From the NCBI GenBank assembly GCA_038093515.1, contig JBBPSI010000096.1, forward strand, positions 27,283 through 91,282: DNA of 64,000 nucleotides, read 5' to 3'. This DNA comes from Butyriboletus loyo (taxonomy: Eukaryota > Basidiomycota > Agaricomycetes > Boletales > Boletaceae). This document shows, in pieces, positions 48,891 through 61,159 of the stretch. The translations under genes were made by a program, and so were the position numbers. The notes beneath the pieces are model-generated. The model was not told where the DNA came from and did not search any database. It saw nothing but the letters and a program-made list of their open reading frames with translations. Position 1 is the stretch's first letter. Each line of letters opens with the position of its first letter.

Positions 48891-51721
48891 TCAAGCAACC
48901 TCAGATTCACCATCCGAGCTAGCAACATCACTACCTTCCTCATCTTCCTCTCGCTCGCGCATCGCCACGTCCTGGGATCTCGACGAGCTTCGTACAGGAT
49001 CATTACTCACGTCCGGTTTAGTGGCAGCAACAAAACCACTGAGTACAGTGGACGCTCCACCTTTTTTCCCTTGAGCAGTCTTCCACGCATGGGCCATTTG
49101 CAAGAGCTTGAAAGACGCTGGGTTGACTTCCCGCTCGTCGTCGGCAAATACAAGCTCCCAGTCTAGCACACGTTTAGCAACACGCTCGAGTGAAAAAAGA
49201 TGAAAAATCTCACCTTCCACAACCTGACCTGTCTCCTTGTCGACATGTTGTTTTCTGCCTACTATTGGCATCATGCCTTGTACCTTAGCCACATCGGCCT
49301 CAGTACCATTGGCTTCCTCAAATGCTTTCCATGCCTCGAGCAAAGCAACCCGCTGCAAATGCCAATCTTCATCACTTGACCTGAGAGTTCAGTGATGCAA
49401 ACCCACCTCAGCCTTGAGCCCCTTGTTCTTAAGATCTTTGAAACCGCGCTCGAACACCTGCTGGGCGAGAATGGGATCTCCTACAACCACGCGAGGCTCT
49501 GCATCCTCATCCTCATCCTCCTCCTCCCTCATCGCCCTAGGAAGTGGTATACTGGAACCTTCTAATTCCGCATACGAGATCCATACTTTGTGGTGGCCAC
49601 TAAGCGAAATAAGGCGTTCGTATAACGAACGCGCCTTCTCTCGGTCACCTTGTTCATCGACCTCGAAATCGATGTATGCTTTCCACAGGATTTCTGGCAT
49701 CGAGAGCGAAGGCTGAGAGACTCCAAGTTCGAAGATAGCTTCTGCACGAGCAAAGTCTTCCAATGCCGTTTCTAGCTCTGCATATTTGATCCACGCAGCA
49801 GAATTCGTTGGGTCATACTGATCAAGAATTGCGGTGAGCTGCGACACGTTATCGTAGTGCTAAGACATACCTCCAAGTATTTCTCGTAGAGTGCACGAAC
49901 CCGATCGAACTCCCGTAACTGGGCATCAGTTAGCGCATGTAGAAATAGGAACAGGATATCCGTCGACGTACGTCCATCTCAAGCTGAACGTAGCCTTTGA
50001 ACAGCGTCTCCTTTGGACACATCCCAATCCCGTTACCCAGTATCCTACGGGCTGCAGGAAGGTCAAGCTGCCGCACCTCGAAACGCGCAGCCATGATCCA
50101 CAACTTGGCAAATGTGAATTGTTTATGTGGAACAAGGTTAAGTGCTGTTCGATAGATCTGCCGAGCGCGTTCGTGGTCCTAAAAATGAGAGTTGAAAAAC
50201 AAGACGCTTCAGCTTGGAAGGCAGTACCTTTGAATCTATTTCTTCAAACAGCGCATAATCTAGCCACAAGAAGATGTACCGTCGCCAATGTCGTTTTTCC
50301 TGTCCAGGTGGAATATGCGACACAGCACGCTCGTACACCTCCCGAACCCGCTCTATCGCAGCGTCCTCCTCCTCTTTTGATGCACCCTCTTCCCTCAGAG
50401 TCCGCAGGGCTCCCTCTTCCAGTCGTACGTAGTCGAACCATACATCATAGTTGCGGCCGTCGTGGGCTACTTCTTCTTCGTACTGGATTCTCCGTTTTCC
50501 TAGTACAGTCGACTCTAGGACGGAACGAGTGCCGTGCTGTTTTTCGAATTTAGTATACGCGGCGTACAAGGTTCCCGACTTTGAGCGAGGTAGACGTTCG
50601 AGAGCAAACTAAAACCAAAACGTTAACAGCAAGAAGAAACAGAGTCCTACAATTCCTACCTTGTAAATTACACGAGCACGTTCGTACTCCTTCAAACGTG
50701 TCTCCATCTTCGCGAACGCATTGAACACAGCTTGGGCCTTTTCAATCTGTTCCTCTTCATCGCCGAAGAATTGTAACGCGGTCTGAAAGACTTCCCGTGC
50801 CTTATCTAGCTTTCCTCTCTCTTCCTCAAACTTTGCCCACTTCACCCAGACCCGTGGCTCCGGTCGAACGGCTATCCAGCGCTCATAGGTAACGCTAGCC
50901 CTGTCAAGCTCGTTGTATCTTTCCTCCATCTTGATATACGCTTGCCACGCTTTATCATCAGGTTCCCACTGCATCCAACGTTCAAAGACCTGACGGGCTC
51001 CGGGAACGTTCTGAAGGAGTTCTTCCAAATAGACGTACTTGTACCACAACTGGTCCACTCGAGGAAGCAGTGTCACGGCACGATCGAAAAGGTTACGAGC
51101 ATGTTGTACGTTGCGTGATTTAAGCTCCATTTCGGTGTAGCTTAACCATAGCTGCACACTCCGGGGATCGACGTCCAATGCGCGCTCAAAGACTGATCGG
51201 GAACGGTCGAACTCATTTTGACTGGCCTAAATGGGGCGTAAAGAATGACGTGAGAAGTGAATGAATGACTCGCACCTCCCAGTTAGCATACTGAGTCCAC
51301 TCTTTTCTGTGAGGCGGTTGGTCGAAGTAATTGAAGGCAAGATAGAGGAAACTCACATGCTGCCCCTTGTACGCCGAACTCGCTCCTCGAATTCCTTGCG
51401 CTTCCTTCCTCGATACTCGTGAAGCTCTTCGAAATCCTCGACGCGCTGCTTTGGGGCACGGAATGTTGACTCTTGACGTTCTTGAGCCTGAATGCGGGTG
51501 ATCAGAATAGACTGCACTGTGTTCCGACAGACAAAGTACCTCTCGTAGAAGTTGCTCGGCGGTGATCTTGTAGGAAAATGTAAGACGATAGTCAGGTAGC
51601 CAGCGATTTTGTACTGACCTGGACCGCCGCTGGGGCTCGGTTTCTTATTCTGCGTGGAGAGTTGAGTGCGTGAAGGTCGTGAGAGCGAACGACCGAACCT
51701 TGGTGCCCTACCGTCCTGCAT
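48891..51721 (-). CDS. CLF1: Pre-mRNA splicing factor CLF1 / crooked neck (Syf3)
   Basis: HAT-repeat scaffold of the Prp19/NTC complex, needed for spliceosome activation. Starts MQDGRAPR at 51721; small exons add [17 protein letters not shown] and [20 protein letters not shown]. An HAT array follows: [80 protein letters not shown], and so on to [20 protein letters not shown] near 49790. The C-terminus has the family's [16 protein letters not shown] and [20 protein letters not shown] near 49110, and ends on an acidic tail at 48891. About eight to ten exons, with micro-introns near the start. All parts of the family are present and I see no break. Confidence 0.92.
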
Positions 51722-52222
51722 GGTGTTTTACCACGTCGTATGTTGCTAGTACTACTTGGTTGTACCCGCAGCGTCACTTAGCTAAACACAAGCATGTAAC
51801 AAAGTAGCAAAGTAAACCTCAAACGGGAAAATTGTCATTCCAAGGGGTGACTTGCCCGATCTGGAAATCACCACCCAAGGCCCAGGCAAAACAGTCGGAG
51901 TTCAATCTGAGGTTGAAAAATACATTACGTGGAACCGAAATAGAAAATTTGAACTAGAATGTTTGAGGACTACACATTGTTTCTAACATGCGTTAGACAA
52001 CATTCACAGCACACAGAATATTATATTCGTACCGTGGTGTTTAAATTGACTGTCATTTGCGACGGTGGATCCGTTTGAGGTACCTGACTGATTCCTATGA
52101 CAAGTACTCCTGGTAAGCTCACGTCGATGTGACAATGATAATCTAGTGAACTAGTTTTCGGGTTATGTGATGACTTTGAATCTTCCTCTATGGGTTTGGT
52201 CGCTATCAATCGTATCACCACC
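51722..52222. other. Intergenic: CLF1 promoter and UTP25 3' flank
   Basis: About 500 bases without a supportable gene. Confidence 0.45.
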
Positions 52223-54791
52223 TTACGCATCCAACGCTTCTTTTACCCCTCTACTACCCAGTATCCTCTCTAACTTAAACCAGTCATACCGACAACAAGC
52301 CACGCGACAGGTTACATCGCTTGGGTCTACTCCATCATCAAGGAATGGGTAGGTCAGGAACTCAGAGAAAAACTGAGGGTGAGTAGGTGGCCCATAAAAA
52401 AGGACGTTACGGATGCCTCTGATTTTGTACCTGGTAGAGATTTCGGCTGTGTCGCGAGAGAGCAAGGATGGACAGAAAACTCACCGGCGATAAAAATGAA
52501 ATCGCTCACTAATCAGTAAGAATGCCTTTTTTCCGGAGAAAAATGCCTGGCGAGCGCGGGATATATCTTGATTCGAGGAATACCTGTTCAAGAAAGGGTC
52601 AGTTGGGCTCCTACTCGCCAGCGAGGCACGCCGCAAACCAAAAGAAGTCAATATAACAGCAGAAAGTTCTCACTCGGAAAGCACGGTAAAACTTGTCCCG
52701 CTCATCTTTCTAAAGTAATTGTGAACCCGGATGAAGTCGAAGGAGGAAGGAATGAACACCACGGTGTTGGCGCTTTGCACCGCTGATTTAAACACCTTGG
52801 GCAGAAGCTTTGTATCACAATAGGTGAGAAAACTGGACTGAAGAGCAAAGTGACGAGACAGACCTGAGTGGTAAAATAACCAAACCTCTTATCTGCCTCT
52901 TCCCTCGGATTCAAGCAGTCAAACGTGAGGAATGTCTGTCGTCAATTGAGAATGTCCCTCCATAGGCAAAACAATGCACATGATACACACGTGATCGATC
53001 CCCTCTGGGACCTGTAGTGCTGGCCATGATCTTCCCACTCTTACTTTTCCCGCCACGTTCTTAAGGGAGGTGTTGTACAATGATCGTGTTTCGGGTGTTT
53101 CAAATGGGGAGAGGAGGATAGATTGCCTCAAGTATGCCGAACTGAGAATAGATTAGCAAATTGCCGAGAATTGGAAAGAGCACAACAATGAGTTATGCTT
53201 ACAATCCATCAAGATACCATGGTTTGATGCGTGAAAAGTCAGCATCACGCGACTCTTTGGGCAGCTTATTAGAGTGAGAAAGAACAAACTAAACAAACAA
53301 AAGGTGAAGTACGCGGAGAAACACACAGAAGCGTGCACTTACCTGCACATGATCCCAATTTTGCATCGTGAGCGCATTCATCTGGTCAATAACTAGAATC
53401 TCAATCGATGACAGGAAATCGGAGTTCCTGCGGTAAATAATAAGGATTACTGTCCCGCTCTGGCAGCGCGGAGTTAAATGGGAACTGACTTTTGCTTTTC
53501 AATTGACATTCTTAATCCCAAAGGACTTGCAAGGATTAGGTCACAATTGTAAAAATCAGAGAAAAGCTTCACGCTCTTCCTGGTTATCTTGATTCCAAGC
53601 CTAAAGTTGTCATCCACATTCCCTTTGAACATTTCCACGTGATCTGGGGGATATGTGCCAGGTGGTGCGGTAGCGAGTTTATCTACGGCATCAGGTGGCA
53701 AGCTGTATTCCCCTTGGAAACGGGAGTGGTTCTCGATTTGATAAGATGGAGAGGGGGTGTGAGTAGTTAAAGCATTTAACCAAGCAAGCGCAGAGGAACG
53801 GAAGGGAATGAGGAAAAGGATGGACGGGCGGGTGAAACCTTGGTCTCGAACTTCTTCTGGAGTATCGGAGGAAGTTGACTTGGCATGCGAAATACGCTCG
53901 TTATTTTTCAGTACGCGGCGGCGTTTTCTAATCGGGTTTCAGCAGTGCATGTCAGGTGGGTTTGTAGACTTACTTGGTTACATGGTCAAGGGCATGTAGT
54001 GTAATTACCTCACGAATATATTGGTGATGTTCGAGGGTGACAGAAGTATGGTAAAAATCAAGATGAGCAGAAAGAACAGAAAGCAGGTCGTCCTGAATCC
54101 GAGTGTACTCTGCTCCAAAATAAGGAGAGGGATAACAAAATAACTGGAGTGACAGTACCTGCTGGTTGCTTAGCCTGGCGAGCCTCGAAAGGATTGAGCA
54201 GACGTTCCAGAACCTGACATGATGAATATCACACACGTCAGAGAAAAATTGGTTTGAAAAGACACGCACTGCAGTCTTTTTGACGCGTTTTTTTTGAGGA
54301 AGCACGGACACTTCAGGAAGTACGCTGACAACTGCATTTAGTTTTCCAATTCTCTCCCCGTGTGAACCCCAATGCCCATAATCTGCCGCTGCCCTGCTGC
54401 GCTCCGTCAATATTTCAGGATGAGGTCCAAAGTGTCGGTCGTATGGATTGTGTACTTGTGGGGACACACATTCGTTCAGCTTTTTTTTTGAAACAATACC
54501 GTGAGGGAGGGGCTCACAAACTAGATCATTCTGATCGCCTTGAGATTCATCTAATTCCTGCTCGGCAGTATCTAGATCGTCGCCTGGCTGAAAAATGACC
54601 TCGTTCTGGAGCTCTGAGGGATCTGGTTCGGGCCGTGGACCAGTGGAAGTGGAGTTGACGCATCTGCGCTTGTTCAGCTTTTCTCGCGGGTACGGATCTT
54701 CTCTCGGTCGTTTTTTACTCTTGAGCGCAGAGACATTTAAGAGCGTCAGCAAACGCGTAGTCGGGGCATTTGCATCTTCTGGATCCATCAT
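52223..54791 (-). CDS. UTP25: U3 snoRNP / SSU-processome factor UTP25 (DEF homolog)
   Basis: Nucleolar factor for 18S rRNA maturation, a degenerate DEAD-box-like protein. Starts MMDPEDANAPTTRLLTLLNV at 54791 with a long charged tail, then the family's conserved start YDRHFGPHPEILTERSRAAA and GHWGSHGERIGKLNAVVSVL. The next parts are YIREVITLHALDHVTK, GFTRPSILFLIPFRSSALAW, HSRFQGEYSLPPDAVDKLAT and NVDDNFRLGIKITRKSVKLF (near 53590). Then come CDLILASPLGLRMSIEKQK and SSIEILVIDQMNALTMQNWD, the degenerate helicase motifs. The C-terminal domain includes FIPSSFDFIRVHNYFRKMSG and YKIRGIRNVLFYGPPTHPQF, ending KEALDA at 52223. About ten exons. The motif II equivalent is DQMN rather than DEAD, as expected for this inactive family. 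It is divergent from TOP3, starts 194 bp apart. Confidence 0.88.
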
Positions 54792-54985
54792 AGTACGAGG
54801 TCAAAACGTGCACACAACTTTAGTATTTAATCATGTCACGTGACACACCCAGTTGGTGAAGAATCAATTAATCACAGGTTAAGCAGCTCGTCCCCTTTAT
54901 TCTTGTACGGTCATCAGCCGGCCACTGCTGGTCGTCGTTTTCACGCCGTCCAGCCTCACGTTCATCAAGACATATACCCTTCGTC

Positions 54986-57900
54986 ATGCGTGTTCTTTGT
55001 GTCGCGGAGAAGCCTTCCATTGCAAGGTCCGTCAGTCAGATTTTGTCCGGTGGTCGTGTAGAGACGGTAAGTAAAGAGTAATCATCGACTTCTACCACTC
55101 CTAACACCTTGTTACATACCAGCGTGCAACACAGAACCGCTTCATCAAAAATTTCGACTTTGATTACCCCCAAACAAACTCTCACTTCACAGTCACCTCT
55201 GTGTCAGGTCACCTTCTCGCTCATGATTTTCCTGACGCTTATCGTCAATGGCATTCTTGTGATCCCATCTCCCTTTTCGATGCCCCCATAAACACCATCG
55301 TGCCAACCGAGAACAAGGCCATAGAACGCAACTTGATGAATGAAGCACGCAGTGCACACACCTTGATGATTTGGACGGATTGTGATAGAGAGGGTGAAAA
55401 CATCGGATGGGAGATTGTGACCGTATGCCGGAAGGCGAAACCTAATATTTTGGTCAGGCGAGCCAGGTTCAGCGCCATCATACCCCAGTTCGTCTCGACT
55501 TATCACTGTTATGTTGAGCCAGGCCACTAAACATTCCTATAGGCAGATTCACCGTGCGGCTCAGCAACCAGTGGACCTCGACCTAGCACAAGCTTACGCT
55601 GTTGAAGCACGTATCTTCCTAGATCTGCGTATTGGTGCAGCGTTCACTCGTATGCAAACGCTGGCCCTTCAGAATCGTCTTTCCCAGTTCCGCGAGAAAC
55701 GCGAGGTTGTTTCTTATGGTATTAAATTATTTAGAGTGTGTCTGGTGATAATCTTATATACAGATCATACCCAGGCCCCTGCCAATTCCCAACGCTAGGT
55801 TTCGTGGTGCAGAGATACAACCAAGTGAAAGCATTTACTCCCGAAGATTTCTGGTACATTTTTCTCTCGCTAAACCGCCGAATCGACGGAGAAGATAAGA
55901 AAGTCGATTTCACATGGAGGCGTGGACACCTTTTTGAAGCAGACATCGTGAATGAAATATACGAAGACATCATGGAGAATCCGCGTGCTCGAGTCACAAA
56001 AGTCACGCAAAAGTACACGAAAAAATGGTGTGTCTTCCACTTCCGCCTTTAGTTACACCAATTCAATTGACAGGAAACCACTACCACTGACGACTGTCGA
56101 GCTTCAAAAGGCAGGATCACGGCTCCTCAAGCTAGCACCAAAGAGAGTTCTGGATGTATGTCGATCTGTCAACTTGGTGTGCTTGGTATCGTTCAAGGGT
56201 AGCTAGATTGCCGAAAAGCTCTATCAACAAGGTTTTCTTTCGTATCCTCGTACAGAAACAGACCAATATGATCCCCAATTCGACTTCATGACTCTTATAG
56301 GGAAGCAGACTGTAGATCCTTCCTGGGGGGCATTTGCAACAAGGTGCGTCTGACCAATTACCCAAGATTTCCTCTGTGCACTTACTTGTTTCGATGTTCG
56401 CCCTATGCTCACGATGACATAGCCTTCAACAGGGTGTCTTTACTCCACCTCGCCGAGGTAAAAATAACGATAAAGCACATCCTCCAATTCATCCCACAGC
56501 TCACAACGCGAATCTTGGTGGGGATGAAAAGAAAGTCTATGATTTCATTACGCGGAGATTCCTTGCGAGTTGCTCGAAAGATGCCGAAGGATCAGAAACG
56601 ACAGTCGATGTGGTGTACGGTGGGGAAGAGTTTTACGTGACTGGTTCGTTTCTTTGCTGATTCTCAAGTGATCGAAAGGCTCACCACTATTGGCATCGCA
56701 GGTTTGATCGTTTTAGCTAGGAATTATCTGGACGTATACCCCTATGACAAATGGACAGGCAAAGAGATCCCGGACTTCAGGGAGGGTGAGGAATTCGAAC
56801 CTACATCTTGCGAGATGAAAGAAGGACAGACGACCTCGCCTACCTTACTAACTGAAGCCGATCTTGTCACACTTATGGACAAGAATGGGATTGGTAAGTC
56901 TATTGGGCGTAATCAATGACATTCCTGAAAATCGTCTTCGACGAAATAGGGACGGATGCAACAATTGCACAACACATTCAAACCATCATTGACCGAGAAT
57001 ACGTGATCGAGCGGATGGACGGTGCAACGAAACATCTACTTCCCTCAACACTTGGTATTGGCCTGGTCGAAGGGTATAACCAGATCGGATTTGACAGAAG
57101 TTTGTCAAAGCCGCAGCTGAGGCGTGAGGTATGTGTATTGTTACCATTCGTTCTCTTTTCCGCTCTACAATGTTCCATATTATCCCGCGCACATACCTGA
57201 TGCATATAGTAGCGACTAGCAGCGACAAATGTCCCCATTTCTGACAACTTTTGACAGACAGAGCGCAGCATGGTTCAGGTGTGCGAAGGCGCCAAATCAA
57301 AGAATGAGATGCTCATGCAGAGCATTGAGCAATATAAAGATATGTATGTCATGGCCAAGAGGGAGTTTGACAAAGTCATTGAGGTGAATCCATCCGTTGT
57401 GTTGTTCCTCCTTCCAACTGCCATGACTGTACTCCAGAGTGTGCGACGATACATTGAGCGAGCCGGAGCACGCAACGCAGGCAACGACGAAGGAAACGGC
57501 GGCCCAGGCGGAGGTAATGGTGGCGGCGCTCCGCGAGGCAGAGGAGGACGAGCGAATGACGGAGGAAATGGTGGTGGTGGTGGTGGTGCGCCTCCCGCGG
57601 GTGGTCGCGGTCGCGGGCACGGTGTGGCCTCTCGCGCACCGCGGAGGCAACCTCCTCTGCCCATTAATGCTGACGGTAAGCCATGTCCGTTATCACTGTC
57701 GGAGGTCGCTGACCCTAGCTGTTACAGACACTAACCCACCACAACCGAGGTCCCGGACCCCTCTGCGGAAAACGGTACCTCGCGCTGGCCCTTCGAACCA
57801 CTCTTTGTCAAATCAAATCCCCAAGTGCGACTGTGGAATTCCCACGAGCAAGAAACGAGTGACGCAGAAATCAGCTCGTGAAGGAAAACAGTTCTATGCA

Positions 57901-58817
57901 TGTACTCAAGACGCCTGTGGATTCTTCAAATGGATTGAGGGTGAGCACGATACAGAGGGTCAGAGTGGCACAGGACCTACACCACTCATACCTGCGAAGC
58001 GCGCCATTGGTGCTAGCGGTTCAGTAAGTGGTATCCATCCCAGCATTGAAATTCCAAATTGAAAATCGGATGTAATCAGGATCAAACCATGGTACCAGCG
58101 CGACAATGTAGGTGTAAGGAGGATGCTGTTCAACGTACGGTTACAAAGGAGGGGACCAATAAAGGGCGACTTTTTTGGGGGTGTGCAAAAGGCAAGGATG
58201 AAGGATGTGGTTTCTTTGAATGGGATGATGAGCCCACCAAGTCACCTGGATCGGGGTCTCCAGTATCGATGTCGACGCGAGCGGTCAGCCACAATGACCC
58301 ACCTTCCAGTGGGAAGTGCTTCAAGGCAGGTAATAATCAGTGCTGGATTTCGTTAACTGACGAGTTACTATTTGGCAGTGCAACCAAGAGGGGCATTGGG
58401 CTTCTGGTAAGCTGTCTTGTTTGAAGACCCATGAAGTACTATTGAGCAGGCCGCTTTAACGTCAGCATGCCCAAACGGTGGGGTGGCCATGCGTCCAGCA
58501 TCTAGAGCCACAGGAACTAAAACGCGGGCTGGAGATAGCGCTTCCGTGGGTGACGAGTGTTTTAAATGCGGTCAGACAGGGCATTGGACATCAGGTGATT
58601 TATGCTCCTATTCCTTTTGAGAAATATGAGTTAATTGGTGGATATAGATTGTCCAGATAATGGTGCACCGTCCAAGCGTCCTAGATCGTCTTCGACAAGG
58701 GGTGGAAAGGCACCTCGCGCGCGAGGAGGAAGCACCCGCGGTACGGGGACTAAACGAGGAAGCAAGAAGAACGTCAAGACCAAAGGTGGAACGTTTGGTG
58801 CGCCTGACGATGTCTGA
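54986..58817 (+). CDS. TOP3: DNA topoisomerase III with GRF and CCHC zinc fingers
   Basis: Type IA topoisomerase that works with the RecQ helicase and Rmi1 to dissolve recombination intermediates. Starts MRVLCVAEKPSIARSVSQIL (TOPRIM); the acidic triad is in WTDCDREGENIGWE near 55380. Further motifs: YGPCQFPTLGFVVQRYNQVK, then the active-site tyrosine in FLSYPRTETDQYDPQFDF near 56250, AHPPIHPTA near 56480 and TLLTEADLVTLMDKNGIGTD near 56860. After the core comes a Gly/Arg-rich linker (about 57480-57620), then two GRF-type fingers (CDCGIPTSKKRVTQKSAREG with CGFFKW; CRCKEDAVQRTVTKEGTNKG with CGFFEW) and two CCHC knuckles (CFKCNQEGHWASACP, CFKCGQTGHWTSDCP). It ends basic and Gly-rich at 58817. 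About fifteen exons; the intron at 58326-58378 uses a GC donor. The finger set places it in the Top3-alpha branch. Confidence 0.9.
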
Positions 58818-58909
58818 TTCTATTCGGTCAATGCTCGGTAGAGTGAGGTTTGTTCGGTTACGTGACTTTTCCTGTCCATTTCATACCAGTCGATCGGAAA
58901 ATAAGGCTA

Positions 58910-58934
58910 CAGTCGACATCCTTATAACCCATAC
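58910..58934 (+). repeat. Left terminal inverted repeat
   Basis: Starts CAGTCGACATC and ends TTATAACCCATAC; pairs with the right repeat at 59668-59692 with three mismatches. Confidence 0.5.
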
Positions 58935-58955
58935 CCCTCGGTTTATGCTCCGGAT

Positions 58956-58978
58956 TATGGGTCATGAGGAAGTATGGG
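58956..58978 (+). repeat. Subterminal direct repeat, left copy
   Basis: A 23-base motif, TATGGGT...AGGAAGTATGGG, repeated in the same direction at 59652-59674 with three mismatches. Both copies sit just inside an end of the putative element and may be transposase-binding sites. Confidence 0.45.
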
Positions 58979-59651
58979 GTTTGTGAATGATCACACCAAC
59001 GGGACGAAAATAGTTGTGAATTTGTCAAGTAGCATACAATGAAGCATCTGCTACTTACTAGGTGTGGAATAAGAAGTCAGTTTACTATTGCCCATCGCCT
59101 GCATGCGCTTCGTGCGCGTTCGCTGCCCAAACGAGCCCGACATTGTCCCCAATGTGCGGGAAAACGGATCTCCATGCTCGTTTGTATATTTCTGTAATAA
59201 CAATGCTGCCTGGAGAGCTTCCTTCATCTGAAAGGCGCTATGTAACGTTATCGCTTGACTACTCTACCGCAGTCATTTGAGAGTTCTGATGGACGATCTA
59301 TAGATGGACTAACCAAACAGAGACTAGTTTGAGCTTTTGGGTCGGCTAAGTGGCCTTTTGGGTCGGGTACGTTTGTAGATGTTGCGTGTAGGAGCTGGCT
59401 CAATGGGTGTGTCGTTATCCACCTCGTCACGTGCCTTTTTTGCCTCCATAACCGCTTGGTATATGTCCTCATCCGTCGCATCAAAGATAACTTGGGTGCT
59501 ATATTGGGATCACCAATGACACTGATTATATAATTTAATTCCCTAATTTAGGCATTACCTGTGGGTTATCCCAATCGAAATGGGTACGGGTTATGGGGTA
59601 CAGATTATGGTTACGAAAATACTGCAAACCGACTTGAGAAATGGCAAAATG

Positions 59652-59674
59652 TATGGGTTACAAGGAAGTATGGG
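59652..59674 (+). repeat. Subterminal direct repeat, right copy
   Basis: Second copy of the 23-base motif at 58956-58978; it overlaps the right inverted repeat by seven bases. Confidence 0.45.
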
Positions 59675-59692
59675 TTATAATGATGTCAACTT
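59668..59692 (-). repeat. Right terminal inverted repeat
   Basis: On the minus strand it starts AAGTTGACATC and ends TTATAACCCATAC, mirroring the left repeat. Confidence 0.5.
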
Positions 59693-59855
59693 TACTTGTA
59701 GACTTTGAGACTGGAAATGATTATGATTTAATATTGCCAGATGAAAAGCCGCTAAGCTTGATCATGTGCTTCGAAGGACATGAATCATGAATGACTGATG
59801 GTATTGATGATTTCACATTACCGTTGCCATCGAGACGAAGTAACTTCGAGGTAAT

Positions 59856-59869
59856 TTCGATTCGGTTCG
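59856..59869 (+). repeat. TTCG-rich direct repeat, copy 1
   Basis: Exact 14-base sequence TTCGATTCGGTTCG, found again at 60407-60420. It lies in a cluster of CGAAGT/ACTTCG half-palindromes (about 59836-59950). Confidence 0.45.
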
Positions 59870-60406
59870 AAAGCGAGCCACTTCGTGAGAGTTCAATACA
59901 TCCGAATTGAGTCGAAGTCACCTCGTTTACTTTGCGAAGTACCAACGAAGCAGAGCTTAGTACCTGCTGTACAAAGATAATCTATGTGCTCATCTACTCA
60001 CCCCTGTCCGTCCTAATATTGATGCTGTTGAACAATGGTTTCAAAGGATGAACACTGAAGAAAGCCTCAAATCGGCGCCGCGTCAGTCCAAGGCACAACG
60101 CTTCAAGTTGGTAACAAGTTGGTTTGGCTGCAACTCGAGTCAAAAGCAAGTATTCCGGTCACGGAATACAACGCCCAAGTCCATTGCAAACCCTGAATGG
60201 CACATTTGACGACCTCAGAAACCTTTCGTCTGGCCCGTCAGAGTAGCACCGGGTTCACCTGCCATTGGTCATGGTCTTCACTATCTGGCTAACTGCAAAA
60301 TACATGTAGACATGAATTCTGATCGGCTGGGCTTTCGGCCCGCGTAGCCACTCACTTCGTTTGACTTCGTCGCTTTCGGAGTCCCCCAAAATACGCTTCG
60401 GTTCGG

Positions 60407-60420
60407 TTCGATTCGGTTCG
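60407..60420 (+). repeat. TTCG-rich direct repeat, copy 2
   Basis: Exact match to 59856-59869, within a tandem TTCGG/TTCGA run; preceded by ACTTCG motifs at about 60351-60370. Confidence 0.45.
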
Positions 60421-61159
60421 CGGCAACACTAATCCTATGCATTCCGGATGACGCCAAGTTGGGATCTACTACTGTTTGCCGATGGCCCACTGGCACTTCT
60501 GCCGAAACTGTAACCAAATCGATCTCGACCCTGACTAGACTCCTCAGCGTTGTTTTCAATTTACAGGTGCCAGCAAGGCGAGTCGCACCACAGGTGACCA
60601 CACTGATCTGACAGTGACATGCCTCCCTCTGTCAACTATTCTTGTACATGGCGTCGCCAGCAAAAGCTTCGACGTATCAACGCTCAGCACCATTTCCCAT
60701 CTTTGGTAACGTTAACCTGAGCCGAACACACAGGAGCGATAATCAAAGACCTGACCCGAACAAATCATTACCACAGAAGATCCCGTAAACTCTTCCGTTG
60801 CAAGGCCACAGCAGCTGCCAATTATATATTTAATACTCCTACCGTGCAGTGAGCTCTATGTTCGGCTTACAACTTGGGCTAATAATTTGATACTTTGCTT
60901 ATTATCTGAAATCTCAAAGTACAAATCGTATTTACATACTGCCTTCCGTACCCTCGGCTAAACCCGTGCCCGCAGGCGTGACCGGTGTTTCAGTTATCGA
61001 TATTTTAAACCACTTACATGATATTATACGGTAACGTTGGAATCTCCCCTGAGCCCTGCAAGGGTACATATAATAGTAAGCCAGCCTGGAAGCGGCTTAC
61101 AAGCGCCGCGGACAGCCTATCAGGTTTTCTCCTTCTCCTTGCTCTCCTTTGCATCTTCG

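Larger units (their letters stand above)
58908..59694. mobile_element. MITE-like element with TA flanks and imperfect terminal inverted repeats
   Basis: A 25-base inverted repeat (58910-58934 and 59668-59692, 22 of 25 positions alike, with an exact 13-base core TTATAACCCATAC) bounds about 0.78 kb and is flanked on both sides by TA. The left end begins CAGT after the TA, as in many Tc1/mariner/Fot1-like elements. No transposase frame is present inside: the longest open frames are under 80 codons and unrecognised. It therefore looks like a non-autonomous (MITE-type) copy, just downstream of TOP3. The TA dinucleotide is too common to prove a target-site duplication on its own. Confidence 0.5.
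59695..61159. other. Gene-poor stretch with TTCG-rich repeats
   Basis: Contains the palindromic TTCG clusters, an unrecognised open stretch of about 73 codons (around 59963-60208, plus strand) and the MFS promoter. No intact gene, rRNA or tRNA seen. Confidence 0.45.

Noticed and set aside
57275..57664. 129-codon Pro-rich minus-strand frame
   Set aside because: Antisense shadow of the Gly-rich TOP3 linker.
59530..59690. GGGTTA-rich stretch as an interstitial telomere
   Set aside because: The words are scattered and variable, not tandem; better explained as subterminal repeats of the element.
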